Below are positions 31,780 to 40,760 of a DNA stretch of 64,000 nt, piece after piece. The notes under the pieces are model-generated. The model had not been told where the DNA came from. It saw only the letters and a list, made by a program, of their open reading frames with translations, and ran no database searches. The stretch's first letter is position 1. Each line of letters opens with the position of its first letter. The position numbers were made by a program, and so were the translations under genes. Where the stretch lies: assembly GCA_035627955.1 (NCBI GenBank), contig DASPKU010000010.1, positions 1 to 64,000 on the forward strand, in the 5' to 3' direction. Source of the DNA: Phycisphaerales bacterium. GTDB taxonomy: Bacteria > Planctomycetota > Phycisphaerae > Phycisphaerales > UBA1924.

Positions 31780-34371
31780 TTAATTGTGCTGGGGGCTTGT
31801 TCGGGCGATGGCAGCCTCGAGGTCCTGCGCCTGCTTCGCCAGCTTTTCGCCCGCGTTGCCCATCGCGCGGGCGTCGGCGCGGACCTGCTTGAGAATGGCC
31901 AGGGCCTCGTCGTGCTTCTGGAGGGCCGCGAGTGCGCGTGCTTCGACGACCAGCAGCGGGCCGCGGACCGCGGGCAAGCTGCTCGGGCGGAGGTTCTCGG
32001 GGATCGCGGCGCGGGTGAGCTCGGAGGCCGCCGCCGGGTCGCGGCGGACCTTTATTAGAAAGTCGGCCAGGTTCCAGTGAGCGAAGACGGTGCCCGCGTG
32101 GTAGCGGCCGTTCACGGCGATGGAGTCGTCCACCAGGGTGCGAAGTGCCTGCTCGGCCTCGTCCATGCGGCCCTCGTCCCAGAGGGCGCGTGCGACGTTG
32201 TGGCGGGCATTGAGGGTGCGGACGTCGTCGCGACCGAGCTTCTTGGCCGCGGCGTCTGCGATGGCCTGCCGAAGCTCCGTGCGTTCGCGGAGGCGGTCCT
32301 GCTTGTAGTAGAGCTCCGCGAGCCGGCCGCCGACCTCCTGCCACTCCAGCAGACCGATGCCGGGACCGTCGCGCAGCGATCGTTCGGCGCGGGCGAGCAG
32401 CGGCTCGGCCTTGCCGAGCTGCCCGTCGGTGAGGGCCCACTGGCCCAGGGCCGCGTAGGCGAGCCCGGTGTCGACATCGCTCTCGCCGAGGGTGGTCGCG
32501 CAGAGCGGGGCCACGGTGTTCATCTCTGCGCGAGCACGCTCAAGATCGCCCGCGTGCGAGCGCGCCCACGCCAGCAAGCGGCGGGCGCGGAGCGTGTCCG
32601 GCGCATCGATTCCCAGTTGTTCGGCACGCACTCGCACGGCCTCGACGAGGTGCTTGACCGCGCGGTCGTGCTCCTTGTTGGCGATCAATCCTGACGCCAG
32701 CACCACGCGCACGCCGGCTTCGATGAGCGGGCGCTCGGAGACGCTGTAGTGCATGCGGCGCTCGGCGAGGTCCAGGGCTTCCTGGATGGTGGGCTTGTCA
32801 GTGGGGGAGCTGCGCAGCGCGGCCACGATGGAGTCGGCCGCGTACTGGTTGATGGCCAGGGCCGTGTCGCGCTGGCGGATCGCTTCCTCGAGCTGGCTCA
32901 GGGCGTCACCTTCCGCGGCCACCGCGCGCCTCATCTCACGGTCGGCGGCGTGCTCGGCGGTCAGAGCCCGGTCGCGCTCCTCTCCAAGCCGAAGCACGTA
33001 GACAGTTGTCGAAACCCCGATCGCCGCGGCGGCGACTGCGCTGACGAGCACGGCGGCGCGGTGGCGGCGGGCGAAGAGCCGGGCCCTGTGCAGCGGCGGG
33101 GTGACGCGCGCCGCCACAGGACGCCAGTGCCGGAAGGCGTGGAGGTCCGCGGCAAGCTGGTCGGCGGAGGTGTACCTCGCTGCTGGGTCCGAAGCCGTGG
33201 CCCGCTCGATGATGGCGCGGAGGTCGGTCGGGATGGTGGCGGCGAGCGGGCGCAGCTCGGCGCGGCGTGCCTGTTCCAGCACGTCCTCGCGAGCGGAGCT
33301 GCTGTGTTGGCCACTGGGTGCATAGGGCGGCGTGCCCGTGAGCAGGAAGCGGAGCGTTGCGCCGAGGGCGAAGACATCGCTCTGCGGGGTCGCGGTCTCG
33401 CCCCGGGCCTGCTCTGGGGGCATGTACGCCGGTGTGCCCACAATGCGGGCATCGGCCTCAGCACGCGCCTCGAGGGCCAGGCCGAAGTCGGCGACCATCA
33501 CGCGTCCCGAAAGGGTGAGCAGGATGTTGCCGGGCTTGATGTCCCGGTGCAGCACGGCGCGGGCGTGGGCGGCGCCGACGCCGCGGCAGGCGGCCTCGAT
33601 GACACGCGCGGCCTCGCGCGGCGGCATCGGTGCACATTCTTCCAGCGACCGCGCGACACGCACGTGCAGTGGATCATTCCCGGTGGGCTCTGGATCGCCC
33701 GCGAGTTGCGAGTCCAGGTATGCAAGGCCGTGGTCCTCGAAGAGGCCTGCCGCGTGCACGCGGACGATGTTCTCGTGGTCCAGGGCCGCGGCGGCGCGGG
33801 CCTCGGCGACCAGGCGGGAGTGCCCTGTGCTGCCTCCCGGTCGCACGGGGGCGGCGAAGAGCTTGAGGGCAACGTAGCGGCCCAGCTCGGAGTCGAGTGC
33901 CCGCCACACGTGCCCGAAGCCGCCCGAGCCGATGTGCTCGCGGAGCTCGTACTTGCCCAGGCGCGTGCCGGGCGTCAACGCGGGCCCAGCCTCCTCCGCC
34001 TCGCGCATGAGCGAGAGCAGCTCCAGCACCTCATCGAGCTCGCCCGCAAGCGAGGGGAAGCGCGCCAGCAGGTCGGTGCGGATGGCGACCATCGGCTCAC
34101 TGGTGCGGCGGGCGGCCTCGCACATGATGAGGGCGCGGCAGAGATCGCGCTGCTCGGTGAGCCCGGGATCGGCCGCGAGGTACTCCTCCAGGCGGGCGGG
34201 CAGGCCGCGGTTCCAGCGCTCCTCGGCGTCCGCAACGACCGGGTCGACCAGCATGACCCCGTTGTCAGAGGCCCTCGCCAGCACCTCGGAGATCGCGGGC
34301 GGCCCCGCCGTCCACGAGGCGCGGACCCGCGCCGAGGCCGAAACAGAAGCTGAACGCGTGAACGGGTCCAT
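31780..34371 (-). CDS. membrane Ser/Thr protein kinase with TPR-like C-terminal region
   Basis: 863 residues. A short helical N-terminal region is followed by a Hanks-type kinase domain (about 141-410): IGSGGFGHVWRA glycine loop, VALK (Lys170), LHRDIKPGN (about 274-282), VADFGLA (DFG 295-297) and YMPPEQARG. A membrane helix (about 438-460) precedes a long helical region with TPR-type repeats (for example ALGQWALTDGQLGKAEPLLA). All catalytic residues are intact. Divergent from an ECF sigma gene with 103 bases between the start codons; kinase/ECF pairs are common in Planctomycetes, so the sigma factor is a plausible partner. A TAGACT box precedes the ATG by nine bases. Confidence 0.93.
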   Translation of the reverse strand: MDPFTRSASVSASARVRASWTAGPPAISEVLARASDNGVMLVDPVVADAEERWNRGLPARLEEYLAADPGLTEQRDLCRALIMCEAARRTSEPMVAIRTDLLARFPSLAGELDEVLELLSLMREAEEAGPALTPGTRLGKYELREHIGSGGFGHVWRALDSELGRYVALKLFAAPVRPGGSTGHSRLVAEARAAAALDHENIVRVHAAGLFEDHGLAYLDSQLAGDPEPTGNDPLHVRVARSLEECAPMPPREAARVIEAACRGVGAAHARAVLHRDIKPGNILLTLSGRVMVADFGLALEARAEADARIVGTPAYMPPEQARGETATPQSDVFALGATLRFLLTGTPPYAPSGQHSSSAREDVLEQARRAELRPLAATIPTDLRAIIERATASDPAARYTSADQLAADLHAFRHWRPVAARVTPPLHRARLFARRHRAAVLVSAVAAAAIGVSTTVYVLRLGEERDRALTAEHAADREMRRAVAAEGDALSQLEEAIRQRDTALAINQYAADSIVAALRSSPTDKPTIQEALDLAERRMHYSVSERPLIEAGVRVVLASGLIANKEHDRAVKHLVEAVRVRAEQLGIDAPDTLRARRLLAWARSHAGDLERARAEMNTVAPLCATTLGESDVDTGLAYAALGQWALTDGQLGKAEPLLARAERSLRDGPGIGLLEWQEVGGRLAELYYKQDRLRERTELRQAIADAAAKKLGRDDVRTLNARHNVARALWDEGRMDEAEQALRTLVDDSIAVNGRYHAGTVFAHWNLADFLIKVRRDPAAASELTRAAIPENLRPSSLPAVRGPLLVVEARALAALQKHDEALAILKQVRADARAMGNAGEKLAKQAQDLEAAIARTSPQHN

Positions 34372-34380
34372 GCGGGCTCA

Positions 34381-34386
34381 AGTCTA
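34381..34386 (-). promoter_or_regulatory. possible -10 element (TAGACT) of kinase gene, leaderless
   Basis: On the minus strand, nine bases before ATG 34371, without a Shine-Dalgarno. Confidence 0.4.
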
Positions 34387-34474
34387 ACGAAGTGGCGGGT
34401 CCTCCCGTATGCTGAGAGCGTCGCGGCGGGGCCGGTGTGACACGCCGCCGCATGTTTTTCCCGGAGACGCCCGC

Positions 34475-35095
34475 GTGCCCGAGCCAACGGACAGCCCGGT
34501 GCAGAAGCCGCAGCAGGCGGCGCGGTTGTCGGGGCTGCTGGCGCGGGCGTGCGCGGGGAGCGACCCCCGCGCGCGAGAGGCCGCGTTCGACGAGCTGCTG
34601 CGGCTGCTGACGATCTACGTCCGCGCGGGCATGGGCTCGCGCCTGCGCGACCACCGCGAGTCGATGGATGTCTGCCAGTCGCTGGCGAGGTCGTTCGTGG
34701 ACGACTTCGAGGGTGGCAGGATCGCGTTTGAGAGCGAGGCGGCCCTGGCTGCGTACGTCCGTCAGTGCGTCCGCAGCAAGCTCGCTGATCTTTCCCGCCA
34801 TGACCGGGCCGCCAAGCGCGGCGGCGGCGCGGTGACGCAGGGTCTGCCAGGGGATGGCCCGCACGGCGGGCCCGGTCCCGCCAGCGCTGCCATCGCCCGA
34901 GAAGCCGTCGCGGGGGCACTGGCGGCGCTCAATGAGGATGAGCGCACGCTCCTGCGGCTGCGGTCGCAGGGACTCGCGTGGGAGGCGATCGCGCGCGAGC
35001 TGGGACGCACGCCCGAGGCGGTTCGGCAGCAGTTCAGCCGCGTGCAGCGGCGGCTGGCGCAGGGTTCGCAAGAGTCTCCGCCTCCGACGCGCTGA
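34475..35095 (+). CDS. ECF-type RNA polymerase sigma factor
   Basis: 206 residues from GTG 34475 (GGAGA eight bases upstream). Region 2-like part RESMDVCQSLARSFVDDFEGG and ALAAYVRQCVRSKLADLSRH; region 4 with LNEDERTLLRLRSQGLAWEA and IARELGRTPEAVRQQFSRVQ as helix-turn-helix. It belongs to the planctomycete ECF groups that are linked to protein kinases. Divergent to the membrane kinase gene upstream, which could control it by phosphorylation. No anti-sigma gene adjacent. Confidence 0.88.
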   Translation: MPEPTDSPVQKPQQAARLSGLLARACAGSDPRAREAAFDELLRLLTIYVRAGMGSRLRDHRESMDVCQSLARSFVDDFEGGRIAFESEAALAAYVRQCVRSKLADLSRHDRAAKRGGGAVTQGLPGDGPHGGPGPASAAIAREAVAGALAALNEDERTLLRLRSQGLAWEAIARELGRTPEAVRQQFSRVQRRLAQGSQESPPPTR

Positions 35096-35123
35096 CGTAG
35101 CCCTGCAGCACGAGCGAAAAGAA

Positions 35124-35151
35124 AAGGGCCCGGACGCTGGTCCGGGCCCTT
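35124..35151 (-). terminator. strong terminator, mainly for the minus-strand dockerin gene
   Basis: 12-bp perfect stem AAGGGCCCGGAC / GTCCGGGCCCTT, loop of 4. On the minus strand it is followed by TTTTCTTTTC, so it serves gene 35174; on the plus strand it may also help to end the sigma factor transcript. Confidence 0.85.
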
Positions 35152-35173
35152 GATCCACCGATTGACTCACACG

Positions 35174-36619
35174 TCAGCAGGGGCTGCCGCCCAGCACGCG
35201 GAAGAACGCCTCGATGTCCTGGTCGGTGCCGATGTCGCCGTCGCCGTTGAAGTCGCTGCCCTGGCAGAAGCAGGTCGGGCAGCAGTTGCCGCCCAGGCAC
35301 GCGAAGAACGCCTCGATGTCCTGGTCGGTGCCGGCGTCGCCGTCGCCGTTGAAGTCCTGCGGCCCGCACTGGTTGCCGGGGCAGAAGGAGATCAGCACGG
35401 CCGCGTCGGTGGAGGTGCCCAGCACCACGCGGACGATGAGGTAGCGGCCGTTGTCCGACATGGCGAAGCCATCGGCGATGCCGCGCACGGTGGTGACGGT
35501 CTGGCCGTCGACGACAGTCACGCCGTCCTGAATGAGGAGGTCGCCGTTCCAGAACAGGCCGTTGTCGACGTTCGTGCTCGGGTCGTTCCAGTCGCCGTAC
35601 CACACGACGTTGCCGGAATCGTCCATCTGCACAGGCGCGGAGCCAAAGCCGGTGAAGGCCCAGGGGCCGAGCGCCGCGGGGACAGCCTGCCCCTCGCGAG
35701 CCACCACTGTTCCATCGCCCTTCACGATCACCTCGTCGTCGATCGTGTCGCCGGTGAGGTTGCCGCGGACGACCCATGCGCCGCTGTTGTTGAGGTCGAG
35801 GGGGCGGTCGTTGAGGATCTCCCACGTACGCCCGGCGATCGGCGAGGGCTGGAGCTCCTGGGCCACGATCGTGCTGCCGACGAAGAGGGCGTCGGTGGTG
35901 GAGGCGACCAGCTCAGCGCAGTACATGGGGGTGCCGGACTGGTTCCAGGCGAACGCCGCGGCATCGGTGCTGAAGTCGGCGATGGTGGAGGCGCCGACCG
36001 CCTCGCCCTCCTTCGCGAGAACGGTCTCGGTGAAGGTCTGGGTGCTCGAGTTGTAGTCTACCCGTACCAGCGCCCGGTCCACCGTGCTCGCGAGCGCGGG
36101 GTCGTCCACGCTCGCCACCATCAGGATCTGGTTCGCGTCGTTCATCTTGCAGCCGAACCACCCGATGTACGGCGTGCTGGGGCTGAAGCCGGTGGCGGTC
36201 GAATGCGTGCCTTCCTGGATCAGCAGGCGGTCGTTGAAGAAGATGCCCGAATCGGTGCTGGTGGTCGCGCCCGAGAGGAACCAGTTCCAGCCGCTGTCGC
36301 CATTGTTGTTGAGCACGAGGTCGTCGAAGGAGCTGATGCCGATGACACCGTTGGCGGGGGGCGGCAGGATGGTGCCCTGCTGGTAGGCGATGGCGCCGCC
36401 GCGGATGATGATGCCGTCAGCCGCGGTGTTGGCGTTGTTCGTGTCACACTCCACCAGCCAGTGGCCGCTGTTGTTCACCATCACGTTGTCGACACTCGTG
36501 ATCGCGCCGATTTCGGTGAGGTCCCCCTCCCGGACCAGGATGGTCATGGTGAAGGGCGGGGCCGCCAGCGCGGTGGTCGCGGCGGCGAGGATCAGGGCGG
36601 CGGCGGGGGCGTAACGCAT
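35174..36619 (-). CDS. exported GC-type dockerin protein
   Basis: 481 residues from ATG 36619. Signal peptide MRYAPAAALILAAATTALAA. The body has repeated motifs of the kind TEIGAITSVDNVMVNNSGHW and VQMDDSGNVVWYGDWN, suggesting a beta-propeller of the DUF7453/'choice-of-anchor' type seen in planctomycete surface proteins (inference). The C-terminus is a GC dockerin: QDFNGDGDAGTDQDIEAFF, GGNCC, SDFNGDGDIGTDQDIEAFF, final GGSPC. Function unknown. Strong terminator downstream. Confidence 0.82.
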   Translation of the reverse strand: MRYAPAAALILAAATTALAAPPFTMTILVREGDLTEIGAITSVDNVMVNNSGHWLVECDTNNANTAADGIIIRGGAIAYQQGTILPPPANGVIGISSFDDLVLNNNGDSGWNWFLSGATTSTDSGIFFNDRLLIQEGTHSTATGFSPSTPYIGWFGCKMNDANQILMVASVDDPALASTVDRALVRVDYNSSTQTFTETVLAKEGEAVGASTIADFSTDAAAFAWNQSGTPMYCAELVASTTDALFVGSTIVAQELQPSPIAGRTWEILNDRPLDLNNSGAWVVRGNLTGDTIDDEVIVKGDGTVVAREGQAVPAALGPWAFTGFGSAPVQMDDSGNVVWYGDWNDPSTNVDNGLFWNGDLLIQDGVTVVDGQTVTTVRGIADGFAMSDNGRYLIVRVVLGTSTDAAVLISFCPGNQCGPQDFNGDGDAGTDQDIEAFFACLGGNCCPTCFCQGSDFNGDGDIGTDQDIEAFFRVLGGSPC

Positions 36620-36730
36620 GCGTGGACCTCCAATCATCGGGGGGATCTGGTAAAGATCGATAGCGTGTGAGAACCTCTCTCTGGCGGACTCTACGCGGGG
36701 ACCCGATCAGGGGTTGCAGCATTCACCCGA

Positions 36731-39484
36731 TCAGCACGCCCCCCCGCCCAGGACCCGGAAGAAGCTCTCGATGTCCTGATCCGTCCCCGTGTCGCCGTCG
36801 TTGTTGAAGTCCGACGACCCGCAGGTGACGCAGCAGTTCCCGCCCAGGCACGCGAAGAAGGCCTCGATGTCCTGGTCCGTGCCCGCGTCGCCGTCGCCGT
36901 TGAAGTCCTGCGTGCACATGGCGGCGGGCACCAGCCAGCGCGAGGCGGGGATGACCGCCTTCGTCAGGCTCGGGCTGCTCATGCTCACCTGCACGGCCGC
37001 GCCGCCACCAGCCTCGAAGTACTCGATCCGCAGCGGGTGGAAGCCGGCCTTGAGGCCGATCAGGGCGCTGGCCTTCTCGGTGGCCCCGTGCAGGCCGTCG
37101 TGGTTGATGATCTCCGTGCCGCCCAGGAACACCTTCGAGCCGTCGTCGGAGGTGATGTAGAAGGTGTAGAGGTTGGTCGCGGGCACCTCCACGTGCCCGA
37201 CGAACACCACGCCCACGTCGTCGCTGCGCCCGGAGCCCGCGATCACGCCGGTGGTGTTGGGGTAGTTGATGTTCGCCAGCCGCGCCCCGCCGTAGGGGGT
37301 GAGCGTCGCGAAGTCCGGCAGCGAGCCGGGGGCGGAGAGGGCGTAGTAGTCGGCGTCCACGCCCGCGCGCACCTGCCCGAGGCTGTCGCCGTTGCGGTAG
37401 GTCGCGGGGTTGTAGAGTCGCGCCGTCACCGCCGCGGCCGCGGGGTTGCCGCCCGCGTCGCTGACGGTGTAGTTGAAGGAGTCCAGCCCCTGGGTGTTCA
37501 GCGGCGGGGTGTAGGTGAGCCTGTCCCGCCCGCCGGGCCCGGTGCCCACGCTCCGCGTGATGGTGCCGCCGCGCGTGCTCGTCGCGGAGAAGCTCGAGAT
37601 CGTCATGGGCAGGCCGGTGGAGTGCCAGTCGTTGGCAAGCACGTCGATAGTGACAGGGGTGGCGCTGCTCGTCTGGAAGACGCCCGCGTCGTCGGAGACG
37701 GGGTGGCACACGGACTGATCGCTCACGCGGAAGCTGGCGACCCAGTTGCGCCAGCTCGCCGTCGGCCCCGGGTACTCGCCGATCCCCCAGAAGAGCAGGT
37801 CGTCGCTGGGGTCGACCGCGATGTGGTAGTAGTCGCCGTAGCGGCCGTCGGTGTTGGCCTCCCCGTCCTTGAGCAGGATGGGCTGGCCCATGCGCCCCAG
37901 CGGGTCGGTGGCGCGGCGGCCCGCGATCCGCACGCTCACCCGGTAGTCCGGGCCGGTGGCCCCCATGACCACCGCCACGTCGCCCGCGCTGTTGGCGGCG
38001 ATGGCGGGGAACATCGTGTGCAGCCCCGGCCCCGGATCGACATCGCCCGACTGCACCCGCGTGACCACGCCGCTCGTCGGCCACGTGTTCGTGCTGAACT
38101 GGTGCCAGCGCACCACGTTCCGCGCGGCCGTGCCGCTGCCGGTGCGGGCGTTGTGGCACCAGTAGAGCTGGCCGTTGCGCCAGGTGGGGTCGGTCGAGCC
38201 GCCCGCGCTCATGGTGCCCCCGCCCAGCGTGGGCGCGCCCTCGGGGCCGCTGTAGCCGGGCACGGTGACGTTCGTGCTCACGATCGCGGGGGCCGTGAGC
38301 GGGCTCAGGATGGAGTAGATCCGCACCGTCGTGGAGTTGATGTCGTCGGTGAAGTAGGGGTGCGTGGGGTTCCCGAAGTGCCGCGCCGGCTGCAGGGTGT
38401 ACGCCCCCGCCTCGCGCAGCGTGGAGTAGGTCGCCGTGCCGCCGGTGAGCATGGGCGTCTTGTTGAATATTCTGAAACCGCAGCCGCCGTAGGGGCCGCT
38501 GCTCATGGCGAAGAGGTTGCTGGTGACGTACCACGCGTTCTGGTCGTAGCCCAGGCCGGGGTAGTCCCACCAGTACAGCGCCCCGTTGATGTTGGTGACG
38601 CAGTCGGTGCGGTACTTGTACCACGTGCCGTTGGGGTCGCTGTCGTCGCTCACGGCGATGGTGACGAACGCCTGGTTGCTGCTGGTGTACGCCTCCAGCA
38701 CCAGCACGATGAAGCGCTGGGCGAAGTGGTCGTACACGACCTTGGGGTCAAAGCAGAACGTCGACCCGCCCACGCCCTCGAAGAAGCCCGGGTTGCCCTG
38801 GCTGCCCAGGGGCGCGTTGAACTGCTGCACGCCCGCCTTGGTGTACCACGCCACGCTGGAGTTCACCGCCACCACCACGTGCCCCGGCCCCACCGCCAGC
38901 GTCGGGTCCGGAGGGTTCCACCCCGTCGCGTTGATGCTCGGCCACAGCGTCTCCACGCTGGTGCGCGGCTCATCCATCGTCGTGCCCGCCTCCAGCGTGT
39001 TCGCCGGCCCTTCTCTGGGCCAGTTTTTGATCTCCTGCTTGTTGGCCTCGTGCGGCGGGAGGTGGTCGCGGACCATCCTGTACGTCCACGAGGGCCGGTC
39101 GTCCGCGGTGGGGTCCTCCTCCTGCAACTGCGGCATGGTGCGGGTGTCGATGATCTCGACGGGGGTCGTGCCCCAGGCGACGGCGCCCTTGGGGCCCAGG
39201 TCCGTCATCTGCGCGAGGTCCCGCGCGTTGGCCTCGCCCGCGCCCGGCACCGGCTGCCCGCCGCCCGACGGCCGCATGGGCGTTGGCGCGAAGGCGTCGC
39301 TCTCCTCGGCGGTGGGGGCGCCCGATCCAACCGCCCCCGCGCTCGACGCCAGCGCGCTGGCCCCCCCGCCCCGCGCCGAGCGGGCGCACCCCGCCGCCCC
39401 CGCCCACGCCAGCGCCGCCACGCTCACGCCCAGGGCCACGCCCACCTTGGAAATACTGATCACGCCACGCCGACGCACGCTCAT
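36731..39484 (-). CDS. large exported protein with PA14 domain and GC-type dockerin
   Basis: 917 residues from ATG 39484. A twin-Arg-like start (SVRRRGVISISK) and a hydrophobic helix precede a Cys (GAAGCARS) that could be a lipobox. The N-terminal 500 residues are propeller-like (GPGHVVVAVNSSVAWY, FVTIAVSDDSDPNGTWYKYR). An Ig/cadherin-type module follows (DSFNYTVSDAGGNPAAAAVT), then a PA14 carbohydrate-binding-type domain (VYNLY-like FVGHVEVPATNLYTFYITS, SDDGSKVFLGG). The end is a GC dockerin (QDFNGDGDAGTDQDIEAFF ... GGGAC). The layout suggests a surface-bound glycan-interacting protein. The in-frame extension past 39484 is not supported. Confidence 0.82.
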   Translation of the reverse strand: MSVRRRGVISISKVGVALGVSVAALAWAGAAGCARSARGGGASALASSAGAVGSGAPTAEESDAFAPTPMRPSGGGQPVPGAGEANARDLAQMTDLGPKGAVAWGTTPVEIIDTRTMPQLQEEDPTADDRPSWTYRMVRDHLPPHEANKQEIKNWPREGPANTLEAGTTMDEPRTSVETLWPSINATGWNPPDPTLAVGPGHVVVAVNSSVAWYTKAGVQQFNAPLGSQGNPGFFEGVGGSTFCFDPKVVYDHFAQRFIVLVLEAYTSSNQAFVTIAVSDDSDPNGTWYKYRTDCVTNINGALYWWDYPGLGYDQNAWYVTSNLFAMSSGPYGGCGFRIFNKTPMLTGGTATYSTLREAGAYTLQPARHFGNPTHPYFTDDINSTTVRIYSILSPLTAPAIVSTNVTVPGYSGPEGAPTLGGGTMSAGGSTDPTWRNGQLYWCHNARTGSGTAARNVVRWHQFSTNTWPTSGVVTRVQSGDVDPGPGLHTMFPAIAANSAGDVAVVMGATGPDYRVSVRIAGRRATDPLGRMGQPILLKDGEANTDGRYGDYYHIAVDPSDDLLFWGIGEYPGPTASWRNWVASFRVSDQSVCHPVSDDAGVFQTSSATPVTIDVLANDWHSTGLPMTISSFSATSTRGGTITRSVGTGPGGRDRLTYTPPLNTQGLDSFNYTVSDAGGNPAAAAVTARLYNPATYRNGDSLGQVRAGVDADYYALSAPGSLPDFATLTPYGGARLANINYPNTTGVIAGSGRSDDVGVVFVGHVEVPATNLYTFYITSDDGSKVFLGGTEIINHDGLHGATEKASALIGLKAGFHPLRIEYFEAGGGAAVQVSMSSPSLTKAVIPASRWLVPAAMCTQDFNGDGDAGTDQDIEAFFACLGGNCCVTCGSSDFNNDGDTGTDQDIESFFRVLGGGAC

Positions 39485-39681
39485 GAACTCACCCCTGCAA
39501 AGGACAGACACAGGCCCCACCGCGCCAGCGTAGCAGACGCCGCAACCCCCGCCATCCCCGCGCCCCACGGGCATGGGGGGCTGGGCGCCGCCGACTCCCG
39601 GCTGGGTGCCACTGATCCCCGGCTCTGCGGCAATCAGTGGTGGGCGCACGTTGCTCACAGATCGCGCGGACCGCTTGCCTT

Positions 39682-39733
39682 CAGCAGGGAGTCGCAAGAG
39701 GGGCGGCAGCCCCTTTTGCATGCGCGGAACGAG
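39682..39733. repeat. copy A of a 52-bp hairpin repeat
   Basis: Core GGGAGTCGCAAGAGGGGCGG followed by CAGCCCCTTTTGCA and CGGAACGAG. Contains the hairpin GGGGC-GGCA-GCCCC followed by TTTT, so it can act as a terminator on the plus strand. The surrounding gap 39485-39929 has no gene that I can support. Confidence 0.85.
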
Positions 39734-39917
39734 AACCGCGCCGAGCTTGCCCAAGACTCCAAGGCAAAGCAGACAAGGCGTTGGCTCCGGTTGGGCACTC
39801 GGGGAGAGGGCCCGCAAAGCCCGGGCCCCCTCCCCAGCGCCCAAAGTCCCGGGGGCGTTGCCGTCAACCGTGCGCACCAGTGGGCGCGCGGCCCTCGCCG
39901 CATCGGAGCGCCCGCGG

Positions 39918-39923
39918 TAGGCT
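39918..39923 (+). promoter_or_regulatory. possible -10 element (TAGGCT), leaderless
   Basis: TAGGCT, six bases before ATG 39930; no Shine-Dalgarno. Confidence 0.45.
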
Positions 39924-39929
39924 GCGGGC

Positions 39930-40670
39930 ATGCAGACTCCCGCTGCCGCCGGCCGGCCGAGCAACCCCGCTCCCAAGCGCCGCCGCTTGCCATGGCTGGC
40001 GGCGCTCGCGGCCGCCCTGACACTGGTGGTCGGCACCGCCATCGTTTTCGCGCGGCGTGAGGTCGCTTTGCTGGGCTTCAGCCCCGGCGTTTTCCGCACC
40101 GCCTCCAGCACGCAGGTGGAGCAGATCGCGCCGGGGCCTAACGCCTACGCCGCGACGCTCCCGCTCAGGCCCGGCGAGACCCTCTTCGCGACGCTCAGGT
40201 ACACCAGGGCTGACCGCGCGTGGCCGGTGCCGAGGGAGGACCCGCCGCGCTTCGGGGACCGCCTGCCCGTGGGCACCCTGCACAGCCTCACCGTCTCCTA
40301 CTTCGCGGCGGGCGGGGCCGAGGGGAAGCGGGACATCACCGAGGCGGAGCTCCCGCGCGGGCTGCGGCAGTGGCTCGCGGGCGTCCTCGAGGGCCGCACG
40401 CCGCCCGCGACCACCGTGGCCGGCCTGCTCCGCGACAGCGACGGACGACGCACGGAGTGGGCCGCAGACGGAGTGCTGCGGGTGCTCGCAATCTGGCTCA
40501 GCGCCTACTGGTGGGCCGCCGCGGCCGCCCTCCTCGCGCTGGACGCGGCGGTAGTGGCCCGCGTGCTCCGCGCCCGCCGCCGGCGCTCGCAGGGGCGCTG
40601 CGCCTGCGGCTACGACCGCCGCGGGCTCGCCGCCGACGCCCACTGCCCCGAGTGCGGCCTCGCACCTTAG
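39930..40670 (+). CDS. two-helix membrane protein with C-terminal zinc ribbon, paralogue 1
   Basis: 246 residues. Membrane helices at about 20-42 (LPWLAALAAALTLVVGTAIV) and about 190-215, with an extracytoplasmic region between. The cytoplasmic tail is CACGYDRRGLAADAHCPECG, a C-x-C-G-Y-D-x-R...C-P-x-C-G rubredoxin-like zinc ribbon that is widespread at the C-terminus of planctomycete membrane proteins. The gene at 40761 has the same plan. The stop codon abuts hairpin repeat copy B. Function unknown; zinc binding is inferred from the four Cys. Confidence 0.75.
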   Translation: MQTPAAAGRPSNPAPKRRRLPWLAALAAALTLVVGTAIVFARREVALLGFSPGVFRTASSTQVEQIAPGPNAYAATLPLRPGETLFATLRYTRADRAWPVPREDPPRFGDRLPVGTLHSLTVSYFAAGGAEGKRDITEAELPRGLRQWLAGVLEGRTPPATTVAGLLRDSDGRRTEWAADGVLRVLAIWLSAYWWAAAAALLALDAAVVARVLRARRRRSQGRCACGYDRRGLAADAHCPECGLAP

Positions 40671-40720
40671 GCGGGGAGTCGCAAGTGGGGCGGCAGCCCC
40701 TCCTGCGCCAGCGGGAGGAG
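40671..40720. repeat. copy B of the 52-bp hairpin repeat, directly after a stop codon
   Basis: GCGGGGAGTCGCAAGTGGGG and CGGCAGCCCCTCCTGCGCC; diverged from copies A and C at several positions but with the same hairpin. Begins at the first base after TAG. Confidence 0.75.
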
Positions 40721-40748
40721 GATGATGCAGGACGCGGCCCCCGCGCGG

Positions 40749-40754
40749 TAGGAT
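40749..40754 (+). promoter_or_regulatory. possible -10 element (TAGGAT), leaderless
   Basis: TAGGAT, six bases before ATG 40761; no Shine-Dalgarno. Same spacing as in the paralogue upstream. Confidence 0.45.
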
Positions 40755-40760
40755 GCCGCG

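Noticed and set aside
31667-32440. In-frame N-terminal extension of the C39-like dockerin protein
   Set aside because: It lies over the kinase gene on the same strand in another frame, has no signal peptide, and the ATG at 31666 has both a ribosome-binding site and a signal peptide.
36731-36920. Classical cellulosome with cohesin partner
   Set aside because: Dockerin-like tails are present but no cohesin or scaffoldin domain was recognised in any frame of the window.
37037-40060. About 1007-codon open frame on the plus strand
   Set aside because: Antisense to the PA14/dockerin gene; composition (Val/Ala/Gly/Arg-rich) without domain signatures.
39485-40111. In-frame extension of the PA14 protein to 40111
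   Set aside because: Covers hairpin repeat copy A and the divergent gene 39930; low-complexity translation; a signal-like N-terminus starts at 39484.
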